Source of the DNA: DAITMV01 sp036834985
GTDB lineage: Bacteria; Pseudomonadota; Gammaproteobacteria; Burkholderiales; Burkholderiaceae_B
Direction of reading: 5' to 3'
DNA: 13,017 bases
Assembly: GCA_036834985.1 (NCBI GenBank)
Contig: DAITMV010000077.1
Span: forward strand, 1 to 13,017
In this document: one piece after another, positions 8,801-13,017 of the stretch
Layout of the letters: each line of letters begins with the position of its first letter
Position numbering within the stretch: the first letter of the stretch is position 1
The notes under the pieces: model-generated
Seen by the model: the letters and a program-made list of their open reading frames with translations, nothing else
Told to the model about the DNA's origin: nothing
Database searches by the model: none
Program-made: the position numbers and the translations under genes

Positions 8801-8967
8801 TGAACTTCGGAACGGCCGATCAAAGTTTCAGAAGCCCGATGGCCATTGCAGTGATCGGCGGTTTGATGACATCCACCTTCTTAAGTTTGTTGGTGATACC
8901 GGTGGTCTATACATTTATTGATGACATCTCTAGCTGGGCGGTTAAACGATTACGGCAACGTGTCTAA
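5890..8967 (+). CDS. RND multidrug efflux pump, HAE1-type inner-membrane permease
   Basis: A full-length 1025-residue resistance-nodulation-division transporter of the AcrB/MdtB type. TM1 lies at about 13-30, a large periplasmic loop follows, then the TM2-6 block with VIGILVDDAIVEVEN. Asp399 and Asp400 match the proton-relay Asp pair of AcrB TM4. After the second loop, TM10 has GIATKNSILLVEYA with Lys920 matching the relay lysine. The C-terminal block MLPIAVNFGTADQSFRSPMA is typical of the hydrophobe/amphiphile exporter branch; I see no heavy-metal (CzcA) signature, though that branch is not excluded by motif alone. The gene is last in the tetR operon, and its final 18 bases overlap the end of the convergent hydrolase gene, leaving no space for a terminator between them. 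Confidence 0.95.
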   Translation: MNISTWCIRNPIPAVMFFFMLTVVGIFSFKTMKVQNFPDLDLPTVTVTASLPGASPSQLESDVARKIENSIATLQGLKHITTKIQDGVVNLIVEFRLEKSTQEAVDDVRSAVTKIRSDLPGDLRDPVINKLEIAGAPILAFTIRSETLDEEGLSWFVDDTITKKLLSVKGVGSVSRVGGVNREVSIALDPLKLQSLGTSAAYISRQLKQVQVESAGGRTDLGLGEQPVRTLATVQSAQALGQINLTLQDGRTIKLNQIATVSDSFAEPRSAAYLDGKPVVGFEVVRSKGASELEVGQGVSVVLDSIREQRPDLAITEAFNFVIPVEQEFHSSISMLLEGALLAVIVVWLFLRDWRATFVSAVALPLSAIPTFIGMQYFGFTLNVVSLLALSLVIGILVDDAIVEVENIVRHLKMGKTPIQAAEEAADEIGLAVIATTFTLIAVFLPTAFMSGIPGKFFKQFGWTAALAVFASLVVARMLTPMMSAYMLKVTDKHRAHQTDSAVMTRYLQTVRWCLHHRWLTAIGAGLFFFASVSLIPLLPTGFIPADDLSQTQVYLELQPGSTLEQTKAKAEQARQLISTVPYVRSVYTTIGAGSAGADPFAINGNSEVRKATLTVLLEPKNKRPQRKQPIEQSMRQVLSELTGVRFKVGLGGSGEKYILVLSGDDPKALTTAANTLDKQLRTIPDIGNIASSAALIRPEIIVKPDFARAADLGVTTSSIGETLRIATVGDYDAALPKLNLSQRQIPIVVKLQSDARKDLDVIEQLPVPSSKSGIGFVRLNQVADVSISTGPAVIDRYDRSRNINFEIELSGAPLGEVTQAVSNLPVVKNLPPGVRRTEVGDAEVMDELFASFGLAMLTGVMCIFIVLILLFKDFLQPVTILAALPLSLGGAFVGLLITGKSFSMPSLIGLIMLMGIATKNSILLVEYAIVAQRDQGLSRFDALVDACHKRAQPIVMTTIAMAAGMLPIAVNFGTADQSFRSPMAIAVIGGLMTSTFLSLLVIPVVYTFIDDISSWAVKRLRQRV

Positions 8968-9900
8968 CCATACACACAAACCTTGGGCGTTAAGCTCAAG
9001 GTCCATCGCCCATATGTCCAGGATCTGTGCTTTCGGCAGTTCGCAGCCATGCGCCCTTAGCGCCTTGAGCAGATAGGCTGACATACTGTCCTTGATGCGC
9101 TGGTGACGCGTTGGTTTGTCGTTATTTTCTCGCAAGGCCATGTCCACCACCGCATCCAGATGGATCAGCAGGGTTTGGCCCAGCGCCTGGGGGTTTTTCA
9201 CCTCGCTGTAATGTGTCAAATACATCGCCTGGGGGTTAAAGCCCAGCAGGCGTTCAATCGATTGACGCATGGCCTGCGGATCAAACTGGGTGGGAGTTGT
9301 GGTGGGGAAAATAAATGCCCGCCCGTCTACATCCATCTCGCGATAGGATAGTCCGAACATGTCACCGGTAAAAATGGACGATGTTTTTTCATCCACGATA
9401 CAGATGTGATGCTTGGCATGCCCGGGGGTATCGATACACAACAATCGGCGCCCTGCCAGCGAAACGACCCAACCGTCCGTTGCCTCGATGATTCGATCCG
9501 GATCAATCGGCAAAATGTCGCCATACACACGCTGAACGTACTCTGGGCCATACACGGCCGTGACGCCCTCAACCAATTTCGCAGGCTGGGCCATGTGACG
9601 CGCACCGCGAGGGTGGACCACCAACCGAGCGTTCTTGAACGCCTGCATCATGGTACCGGCACCGCCCGCATGATCCAGATGGATGTGAGTCAGGATAATG
9701 TAGTCGACCGAATCCGCATTTAAACCCAGTTGCGACAGTGCCTCCAAGGTATTGTGCAGCGAATCGTTGCTGCCGGTGTCAATCAATGCGACACGGCCCT
9801 GTTCAACCACCAGGTGAATAGCCGCCAGAATCGGACGGACGTAACCTGCGTCAAATGCCACGATACCGTTGTTGTAATGTCTAAAATCAAATGCGCCCAT
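8950..9900 (-). CDS. Metallo-beta-lactamase fold hydrolase
   Basis: A 316-residue cytoplasmic protein of the MBL/glyoxalase II superfamily with no signal peptide. The dinuclear metal site is complete: HIHLDH (His72, His74, Asp76, His77), His161 in TPGHAKHH, Asp180 in FTGD and His230 in LTH. Substrates of this subgroup vary (thioesters, lactones, phosphoesters) and cannot be chosen here. The ATG at 9900 is preferred over an in-frame TTG at 9903 because AGGG lies 6 bases upstream of the ATG and only 3 from the TTG. The last codons overlap the pump gene by 18 bases tail to tail. It is transcribed divergently from the small Sel1 protein, so it is not part of the pump operon. Confidence 0.87.
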   Translation of the reverse strand: MGAFDFRHYNNGIVAFDAGYVRPILAAIHLVVEQGRVALIDTGSNDSLHNTLEALSQLGLNADSVDYIILTHIHLDHAGGAGTMMQAFKNARLVVHPRGARHMAQPAKLVEGVTAVYGPEYVQRVYGDILPIDPDRIIEATDGWVVSLAGRRLLCIDTPGHAKHHICIVDEKTSSIFTGDMFGLSYREMDVDGRAFIFPTTTPTQFDPQAMRQSIERLLGFNPQAMYLTHYSEVKNPQALGQTLLIHLDAVVDMALRENNDKPTRHQRIKDSMSAYLLKALRAHGCELPKAQILDIWAMDLELNAQGLCVWLDTLP

Positions 9901-9965
9901 CAATGTCCCTACCTGTTCAATTTTTAATGATTTTTAAACCGTCGATTCACCCAATGTGTGAAACG

Positions 9966-9994
9966 TGTTAACTATATTTAATTTAACAATTGTT
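9966..9994. repeat. AT-rich dyads in the hydrolase/Sel1 divergent gap
   Basis: TGTTAA (9966-9971) and TTAACA (9983-9988) form an inverted pair with an 11-base spacer, and the second arm runs into a 10-bp perfect palindrome AACAATTGTT (9985-9994). The gap (9901-10068) must hold promoters for both genes. I could not place a convincing -35/-10 pair on either strand, so a regulatory role for these dyads is only a guess. Confidence 0.25.
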
Positions 9995-10068
9995 TGTTTG
10001 AATGTGTGCCGGCTGGTCAATGACAATCACTTCATCACCCGTAACCGTCAACGACAGGACTGGTAATC

Positions 10069-10389
10069 ATGACCCACTTTGAACGTCTCGAATTAAAAGC
10101 TCAAGCTGGCGACAGTTTCAGTCAATTGCAACTGGCGTGTCATTACTTTGAGAAGAGTAAAACAGATTTGACCGCGATGGAATTGGCCAAGTTTTACTTT
10201 ACGCTGGCAGCCCATAACGGCGAAGCTGAAGCACAGTTCCAACTGGCTCAAATCCTTGCACAACATAGCGAGCAAAAAAACCTCTTTAAGGCTCGCTGGT
10301 GGTTTGAAAAGGCAGCGGCCCAAAATCATCCGCTGGCCCGCCAGTCAGTCCGAGAAAAGATGCCCCAGCTTTGCGCGCTTGGTGCTTAG
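10069..10389 (+). CDS. Small Sel1-like repeat protein
   Basis: A 106-residue soluble protein made almost entirely of Sel1-type (TPR-like) helical repeats. Units begin near residue 9 (KAQAGDSFSQLQLACHYF), 47 (AAHNGEAEAQFQLAQILA) and 81 (KAAAQNHPLARQSV), each with the A-x-x-G/N-x-x-x-A-x-x-x-L-A pattern. No signal peptide or membrane segment is present, so it is probably cytoplasmic and acts in protein-protein contacts. AGGA at 10056-10059 is well placed for the ATG. Its last 45 bases run antisense to the end of ribA. Coding is supported by the repeat pattern and the ribosome site; the partner and pathway are unknown. Confidence 0.75.
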   Translation: MTHFERLELKAQAGDSFSQLQLACHYFEKSKTDLTAMELAKFYFTLAAHNGEAEAQFQLAQILAQHSEQKNLFKARWWFEKAAAQNHPLARQSVREKMPQLCALGA

Positions 10390-10998
10390 GTACTTGCGAT
10401 TGTGGGTATTGTGGCCCGCCACGATGTCCACACGCTCAGTCACGTTCACACCATCTTTTTCAAGCGCTTTGACTTTGCGTGGGTTGTTGGTCATCAGGCG
10501 AATCGCCTTGACCCCAAGTTGATCGAGCATCAGCTTGCACAGTTCGTATCGACGAGAATCTGCAGGAAACCCAAGGATTTCGTTGGCCTCAACCGTATCT
10601 GCCCCCTTGTCCTGTAGCTGGTAAGCTCGGATTTTATTGATCAGTCCGATGCCACGCCCCTCCTGACGCAGATACAACACGACGCCACGGCCTTCTTTGG
10701 CGATACGGCTCATCGCCTCATTCAATTGAGCGCCACAATCACATCGCTGACTGAACAACGCATCCCCGGTGAGGCACTCAGAGTGCACGCGCGCCAGAAC
10801 GGGCAAACCATCGTCGACTTGACCCAAGGTCAGCGCCACGTGCTCTTTACCGGTGGTGCGTTCTACAAAACCATGCAATTTGAAACAGGCCAACGGGGTT
10901 GGTAAATCACAAAACCCCACATAGTCCAGCAAGGGGACCTGGGCGACAACTCGCCCGCCCTGGCTTGCATCGGAGTTTTGTTCAGTGGTGTTGCTCAT
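10345..10998 (-). CDS. ribA: GTP cyclohydrolase II
   Basis: A 217-residue monofunctional RibA catalysing the first committed step of riboflavin synthesis: GTP to 2,5-diamino-6-ribosylamino-4(3H)-pyrimidinone 5'-phosphate, formate and pyrophosphate. The zinc site Cys75-x10-Cys86-x-Cys88 is intact in SECLTGDALFSQRCDCG. YLRQEGRGIGL (109-119), KIRAYQLQDKGADTVEAN (122-139) and RLMTNNPRKV (167-176) match the family nearly residue for residue. No DHBP synthase (RibB) domain is fused. The ATG at 10998 has CAGG 7 bases upstream. In-frame alternatives at 11013 and a TTG at 11034 have poor spacing or overlap the pirin stop. It sits 32 bases after pirin and is probably co-transcribed with it. No FMN riboswitch is visible upstream. 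Confidence 0.95.
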   Translation of the reverse strand: MSNTTEQNSDASQGGRVVAQVPLLDYVGFCDLPTPLACFKLHGFVERTTGKEHVALTLGQVDDGLPVLARVHSECLTGDALFSQRCDCGAQLNEAMSRIAKEGRGVVLYLRQEGRGIGLINKIRAYQLQDKGADTVEANEILGFPADSRRYELCKLMLDQLGVKAIRLMTNNPRKVKALEKDGVNVTERVDIVAGHNTHNRKYLSTKRAKLGHLFSD

Positions 10999-11030
10999 TG
11001 CAGTGCCTGTCATTCCTTGGTTGGTACGGT

Positions 11031-11735
11031 TCAAACGGGAGCCAAATCAAACACCAGTACTTCTGCCTGGTCGGGATTCGTTAAGGTCAGCCTGCTTTCA
11101 TCAGCCAGCAAGACCGCATCACCCGACTGCAAGGCCACTCCGTTGACCGTGAGGCTACCACGGATCAGATGTACGTAGGCTTTGCGAGCCGGGTTTAGAG
11201 GTATTGCTACCGTATCGGCCCCATCCAGCAAACCTCCGTACATGGCGGCATCGGCGGCGATGGTCAATGAGCCGTCGGCGCCATCGGGGGATGCCAGCAG
11301 GCGCAGATGGCCTTGCTTATCGGCGTCGCTGAACGTCTTTTGCTCGTAGCCCGGAGCAATCCCTGTTTGATGGGGCTGTATCCAGATCTGAAAAAAGTGG
11401 GTGACCTGGGATTTGGAATGGTTAAATTCGCTATGCCGCACGCCAGACCCTGCGCTCATCCGCTGCACATCGCCTGGAGGAATGACGGTTCCGTTCCCCA
11501 TACTGTCCTGATGCGCCAGCGAGCCAGCCAACACATAACTGATGATTTCCATATCGCGATGGCCGTGGGTTCCGAATCCGGAGCCCGGTGCAATTCGATC
11601 TTCGTTGATAACCAACAAATTGCCCCAACCCACATGGGCAGGATCGTAATAACCCGCAAATGAAAATGAATGATAACTGGTAAGCCAACCGTGATCCGCA
11701 TAGCCTCGGTCTTGGGATTTTCTGATCGTCAACAT
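11031..11735 (-). CDS. Pirin family protein (YhhW-like, bicupin)
   Basis: A 234-residue cupin-fold protein. The N-terminal cupin carries the pirin metal ligands His57 and His59 (THGH) with His101 and Glu103 (VRHSE), matching the set known in E. coli YhhW; the C-terminal cupin lacks a metal set, as usual. Some pirins cleave quercetin (2,3-dioxygenase activity) and others act as redox sensors; the natural role here is not known. MLTIRKS at 11735 is taken as the start because it matches the family N-terminus, though the ribosome site is weak. The frame remains open to 11837, but the extension is Cys/Lys-rich and crosses a hairpin. It probably heads an operon with ribA. Confidence 0.9.
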   Translation of the reverse strand: MLTIRKSQDRGYADHGWLTSYHSFSFAGYYDPAHVGWGNLLVINEDRIAPGSGFGTHGHRDMEIISYVLAGSLAHQDSMGNGTVIPPGDVQRMSAGSGVRHSEFNHSKSQVTHFFQIWIQPHQTGIAPGYEQKTFSDADKQGHLRLLASPDGADGSLTIAADAAMYGGLLDGADTVAIPLNPARKAYVHLIRGSLTVNGVALQSGDAVLLADESRLTLTNPDQAEVLVFDLAPV

Positions 11736-11816
11736 CACATACACCACAATTTTATTGATACACGCCCTACTGTATTGATGCCGAGCATAAAGATATAGCC
11801 CCTTTTGTAGGACGCT

Positions 11817-11837
11817 TTGTTGCTTACAGAGCAACAA
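11817..11837. repeat. 8-bp inverted repeat TTGTTGCT-TACAG-AGCAACAA
   Basis: Perfect 8-bp arms (11817-11824 and 11830-11837) flank a 5-base loop, about 80-100 bases upstream of the pirin ATG and upstream of the bfd promoter. There is no following T-run, so it is unlikely to be a terminator. It could be an operator for pirin or a structured leader; position is the only support. Confidence 0.45.
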
Positions 11838-11857
11838 TAAATTAGAGTCCCAGCTCC

Positions 11858-11890
11858 TTGATAATCTAAATGATAACGATTATTATTCAT
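11858..11890 (+). promoter_or_regulatory. bfd promoter overlapped by a Fur box
   Basis: TTGATA (11858-11863) and TATTAT (11881-11886) are 17 bp apart, a good sigma-70 promoter. Bases 11872-11890 (GATAACGATTATTATTCAT) match the 19-bp Fur consensus at about 14 positions, and a further GATAAT hexamer lies at 11860-11865. Fur with iron bound would cover the spacer and the -10, repressing bfd when iron is plentiful. Confidence 0.65.
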
Positions 11891-11916
11891 TTAATTTATT
11901 GTAAAGTGATAGCACC

Positions 11917-12114
11917 ATGATTATTTGCCTGTGTTCGAACGTAAACGACAAAGCCATCCGCCAAGCGGTGCAGGATGGTTGCGATACTGTTGAGCGCATC
12001 ACGATGGCGACCGGCGCCTGCTCAGGATGTGGTTCATGTCGCGATTATTGCCAAAGCCAAATCGCCACACACTGCCTGCTTGAGCAACTGAACCCTACCC
12101 TGCAATCGGCCTGA
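11917..12114 (+). CDS. bfd: Bacterioferritin-associated ferredoxin
   Basis: A 65-residue [2Fe-2S] protein. The cluster ligands Cys4 and Cys6 (CLC) and Cys38 and Cys41 (CGSC) fall at exactly the positions seen in E. coli Bfd, in the BFD-like helix-turn-helix fold. In studied bacteria Bfd binds bacterioferritin at the haem and passes electrons to reduce and release stored iron. Three additional cysteines (22, 35, 45) are present; their role is unclear. A Fur-box promoter lies directly upstream, as expected for an iron-starvation gene. Its partner bfr is convergent, with 17 bases between the stops, instead of following it in one operon. The ribosome site is weak. Confidence 0.93.
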   Translation: MIICLCSNVNDKAIRQAVQDGCDTVERITMATGACSGCGSCRDYCQSQIATHCLLEQLNPTLQSA

Positions 12115-12131
12115 CCACCAAGCCAGAGGGA

Positions 12132-12602
12132 TCAAGACTCCATCTGCGTTTGCAGATAGTTCTGAAGGCCCACCTTGTTGATCAACTCCAGCTGGGTCTC
12201 CAGAAAATCAATGTGCTCCTCGGTGTCATCCAGAATGTCGTTGAGCAGTTCTCGAGACACAAAGTCGCGGTTGGTCTCACAACACACAATCCCGTTTTTG
12301 ATGGTGCCTTGAGCGCCTGTCTCCAGATTCAGGTCGCTTTGCAACATTTCCGGAACGTTCTCGCCAATCATCAGCTTGCCCAAATCCTGCAGATTGGGAA
12401 GCCCATCCAACATGAATATCCGTTCCATTAATCGGTCGGCATGCTTCATCTCACCGATGGACTCTTCATATTCTTTTTTTGCCAGCTTCTCCAATCCCCA
12501 GTGCTTGAGCATCCGGTAGTGCACAAAATACTGATTGATCGCTGTCAACTCGTTTCTGAGTTGGGCTTGCAAGGCAGCAATGACGTCGGGGTGGCCTTTC
12601 AT
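12132..12602 (-). CDS. bfr: Bacterioferritin, haem-type subunit
   Basis: A 156-residue four-helix-bundle ferritin that stores iron in a 24-mer with haem at subunit interfaces. The MKGHPDVI start at 12602 matches the family N-terminus; an ATG three codons upstream (12611) is possible. Haem ligand Met52 is present. Of the six ferroxidase ligands of E. coli Bfr, Glu18, Glu51, His54, Glu94 and His130 are kept, but position 127 is Thr (codon ACC, in DDTEEH), not Glu, on a gapless alignment of this region. This suggests an altered diiron centre, perhaps needing a partner subunit encoded elsewhere. The C-terminus VGLQNYLQTQM is typical. It is convergent with bfd. A TATGAT-like -10 lies at 12638-12643 on the minus strand, without a clear -35. 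Confidence 0.95.
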   Translation of the reverse strand: MKGHPDVIAALQAQLRNELTAINQYFVHYRMLKHWGLEKLAKKEYEESIGEMKHADRLMERIFMLDGLPNLQDLGKLMIGENVPEMLQSDLNLETGAQGTIKNGIVCCETNRDFVSRELLNDILDDTEEHIDFLETQLELINKVGLQNYLQTQMES

Positions 12603-12684
12603 GGCGTTCATCCATCAACAATAGTCTCGGGAAAATCATCATAACGCATTTGCCCTGCCCGCTTTATGGTTTAGACCGCCCTAA

Positions 12685-12699
12685 GGTGTAGGCTACACC
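12685..12699. repeat. 15-bp palindrome GGTGTAG-G-CTACACC
   Basis: Perfect 7-bp arms around a single base lie between bfr and the monooxygenase promoter, about 45 bases upstream of the weak bfr -10 candidate. It could be an operator for bfr or the monooxygenase gene; no second copy was noticed in the window. Confidence 0.4.
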
Positions 12700-12713
12700 C
12701 ACAAAGATCATAT

Positions 12714-12740
12714 TTGACAATAATCGTAGTCAGATATAAA
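12714..12740 (+). promoter_or_regulatory. Strong sigma-70-like promoter of the monooxygenase gene
   Basis: A perfect TTGACA (12714-12719) and TATAAA (12735-12740) with a 15-bp spacer lie about 45 bases upstream of the ATG at 12787. The short spacer is suboptimal, but both hexamers are close to consensus. The elements are interleaved with paired operators. Confidence 0.6.
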
Positions 12741-12759
12741 GTGACTACGATCGTTGTCA
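12715..12759 (+). promoter_or_regulatory. Paired 18-bp operators in opposite orientation
   Basis: Operator 1 is TGACAATAATCGTAGTCA (12715-12732) and operator 2 is TGACTACGATCGTTGTCA (12742-12759). The reverse complement of operator 1 agrees with operator 2 at 16 of 18 bases, and each is itself a near-palindrome TGAC-N10-GTCA. Centres are 27 bp apart. Operator 1 covers the -35 and operator 2 starts two bases after the -10. The two facing half-sites create a perfect 10-bp inverted repeat with a 9-base spacer around the -10. The cognate regulator is not obviously in the window. Confidence 0.75.
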
Positions 12760-12786
12760 CAATTTAATAAATCAAAGGAGCCAGGC

Positions 12787-12969
12787 ATGAACACCCATGC
12801 AGTCATCATTATCGGTAGCGGATTTGGCGGTCAATGCGCAGCCATTAACCTGATCAAACAAGGCATCACGGACTTTTTGATACTTGAACGCCGAGACTTC
12901 ATGGGCGGCACCTGGTGCCAAAACAGCTACCCGGGCGCTGCAGTCGATGTTCAATCGCCCCTGTGTTGA
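12787..12969 (+). pseudogene. Flavin-dependent (Baeyer-Villiger-type) monooxygenase, truncated by insertion
   Basis: Only the N-terminus of an FAD-binding monooxygenase remains: a Rossmann fingerprint G10-S-G12-F-G-G15, the FAD ribose-binding acid Glu34 (LILER) and the BVMO/FMO-type block GGTW (40-43), YPG (48-50) and DVQSPL (54-59). Intact family members are about 500 residues or more and continue with Y-S-F after SPL. Here the frame reads one more Cys and stops at TGA (12967-12969), within what looks like an insertion-sequence end starting at 12964. AGGAG (12776-12780) sits 6 bases before the ATG. An in-frame GTG at 12754 lies inside operator 2 and is rejected. Full enzymes insert oxygen into ketones or oxidise heteroatoms using NADPH; this copy should be inactive unless the insertion is precisely lost. 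Confidence 0.8.
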
Positions 12970-13017
12970 TTTGCACGCAAATTTGACCCGGGATTTGCAT
13001 TGAATTTTGACCCACCC
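12964..13017. mobile_element. End of an insertion sequence, probably IS21-family (partial)
   Basis: From 12964 the sequence starts TGTTGATTTGCA and stops matching any monooxygenase reading. It contains two direct repeats of 20 bp (12970-12989 and 12994-13013, 16 of 20 identical, 24-bp period) of the form TTTGCA-N3-AA-N-TTTGACCC. IS21-type elements start with TGT and carry multiple short repeats near their ends as transposase-binding sites, which fits. No transposase coding is within the window, so family assignment is by pattern memory only. Confidence 0.6.
12970..13013 (+). repeat. Two 20-bp direct repeats at the IS end
   Basis: Copies at 12970-12989 and 12994-13013 share TTTGCA and TTTGACCC with a variable middle. 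Including the preceding GA, the match is 18 of 22 bases. They are likely transposase-binding sites in the terminal region of the element. Confidence 0.7.

Noticed and set aside
10999..11034. Upstream starts for ribA (ATG at 11013, TTG at 11034)
   Set aside because: The AAGGA directly abuts the ATG at 11013 with no spacer, and the TTG overlaps the pirin stop; the ATG at 10998 has CAGG at 7 bases.
11736..11837. N-terminal extension of pirin to 11837
   Set aside because: Residues are unlike pirin N-termini and the region contains the inverted repeat and must hold the promoter; MLTIRKS at 11735 matches family starts.
11817..11837. Intrinsic terminator
   Set aside because: The stem is AT/GC mixed and short, with no T-run after either arm, and it is not at the 3' end of any gene.
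12754..12786. GTG start at 12754 for the monooxygenase
   Set aside because: It lies inside operator 2 and very close to the predicted transcription start; the ATG at 12787 has an AGGAG at ideal spacing.

Overview
This is ordinary-looking chromosomal DNA from a Gram-negative bacterium. An RND tripartite efflux operon with an outer-membrane lipoprotein, a bacterioferritin/Bfd pair and a monofunctional RibA point to Pseudomonadota. I lean towards Betaproteobacteria (Burkholderiales-like) on protein style alone; no rRNA or other marker settles it. No tRNA, rRNA, CRISPR array or phage gene was seen. All gene-free gaps are under 200 bp.

Layout. (1) 1-113: C-terminus of a saccharopine-dehydrogenase-like protein, abutting a convergent operon. 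(2) 114-2416, minus strand: acyl-CoA dehydrogenase then an aminoglycoside-phosphotransferase-fold kinase, coupled by an ATGA overlap. Together they are the separate bacterial halves of the ACAD10/ACAD11 architecture. (3) 2548-8967, plus strand: a CecR-like TetR regulator, an outer-membrane factor, a periplasmic adaptor and an RND pump, with two matching 16-bp operators over the promoter. (4) 8950-9900, minus: metallo-beta-lactamase-fold hydrolase whose 3' end overlaps the pump gene. (5) 10069-10389, plus: small Sel1-repeat protein whose end overlaps ribA. (6) 10345-11735, minus: pirin and ribA. (7) 11858-12602: iron module of bfd (plus, Fur-box promoter) and bfr (minus), arranged convergently. 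(8) 12714-13017: a strong promoter with two 18-bp operators drives a Baeyer-Villiger/flavin monooxygenase gene that is cut off after about 59 codons by what looks like the end of an IS21-type insertion sequence running out of the window.

How the parts fit. The left half suggests lipid or hydroxy-acid catabolism next to a repressor-controlled efflux pump, and the broken monooxygenase at the right would fit a ketone- or alkane-using organism. The iron genes match the usual logic in which Bfd releases iron from Bfr under starvation. The most notable observations are the two independent double-operator promoters, the IS-disrupted monooxygenase, the kinase/dehydrogenase pair with an Asp at the usual catalytic Glu position, and a bacterioferritin that keeps the haem Met52 but has Thr in place of one ferroxidase glutamate. 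I did not find a clearly new defence or mobile system; the strongest leads are regulatory and enzymatic.
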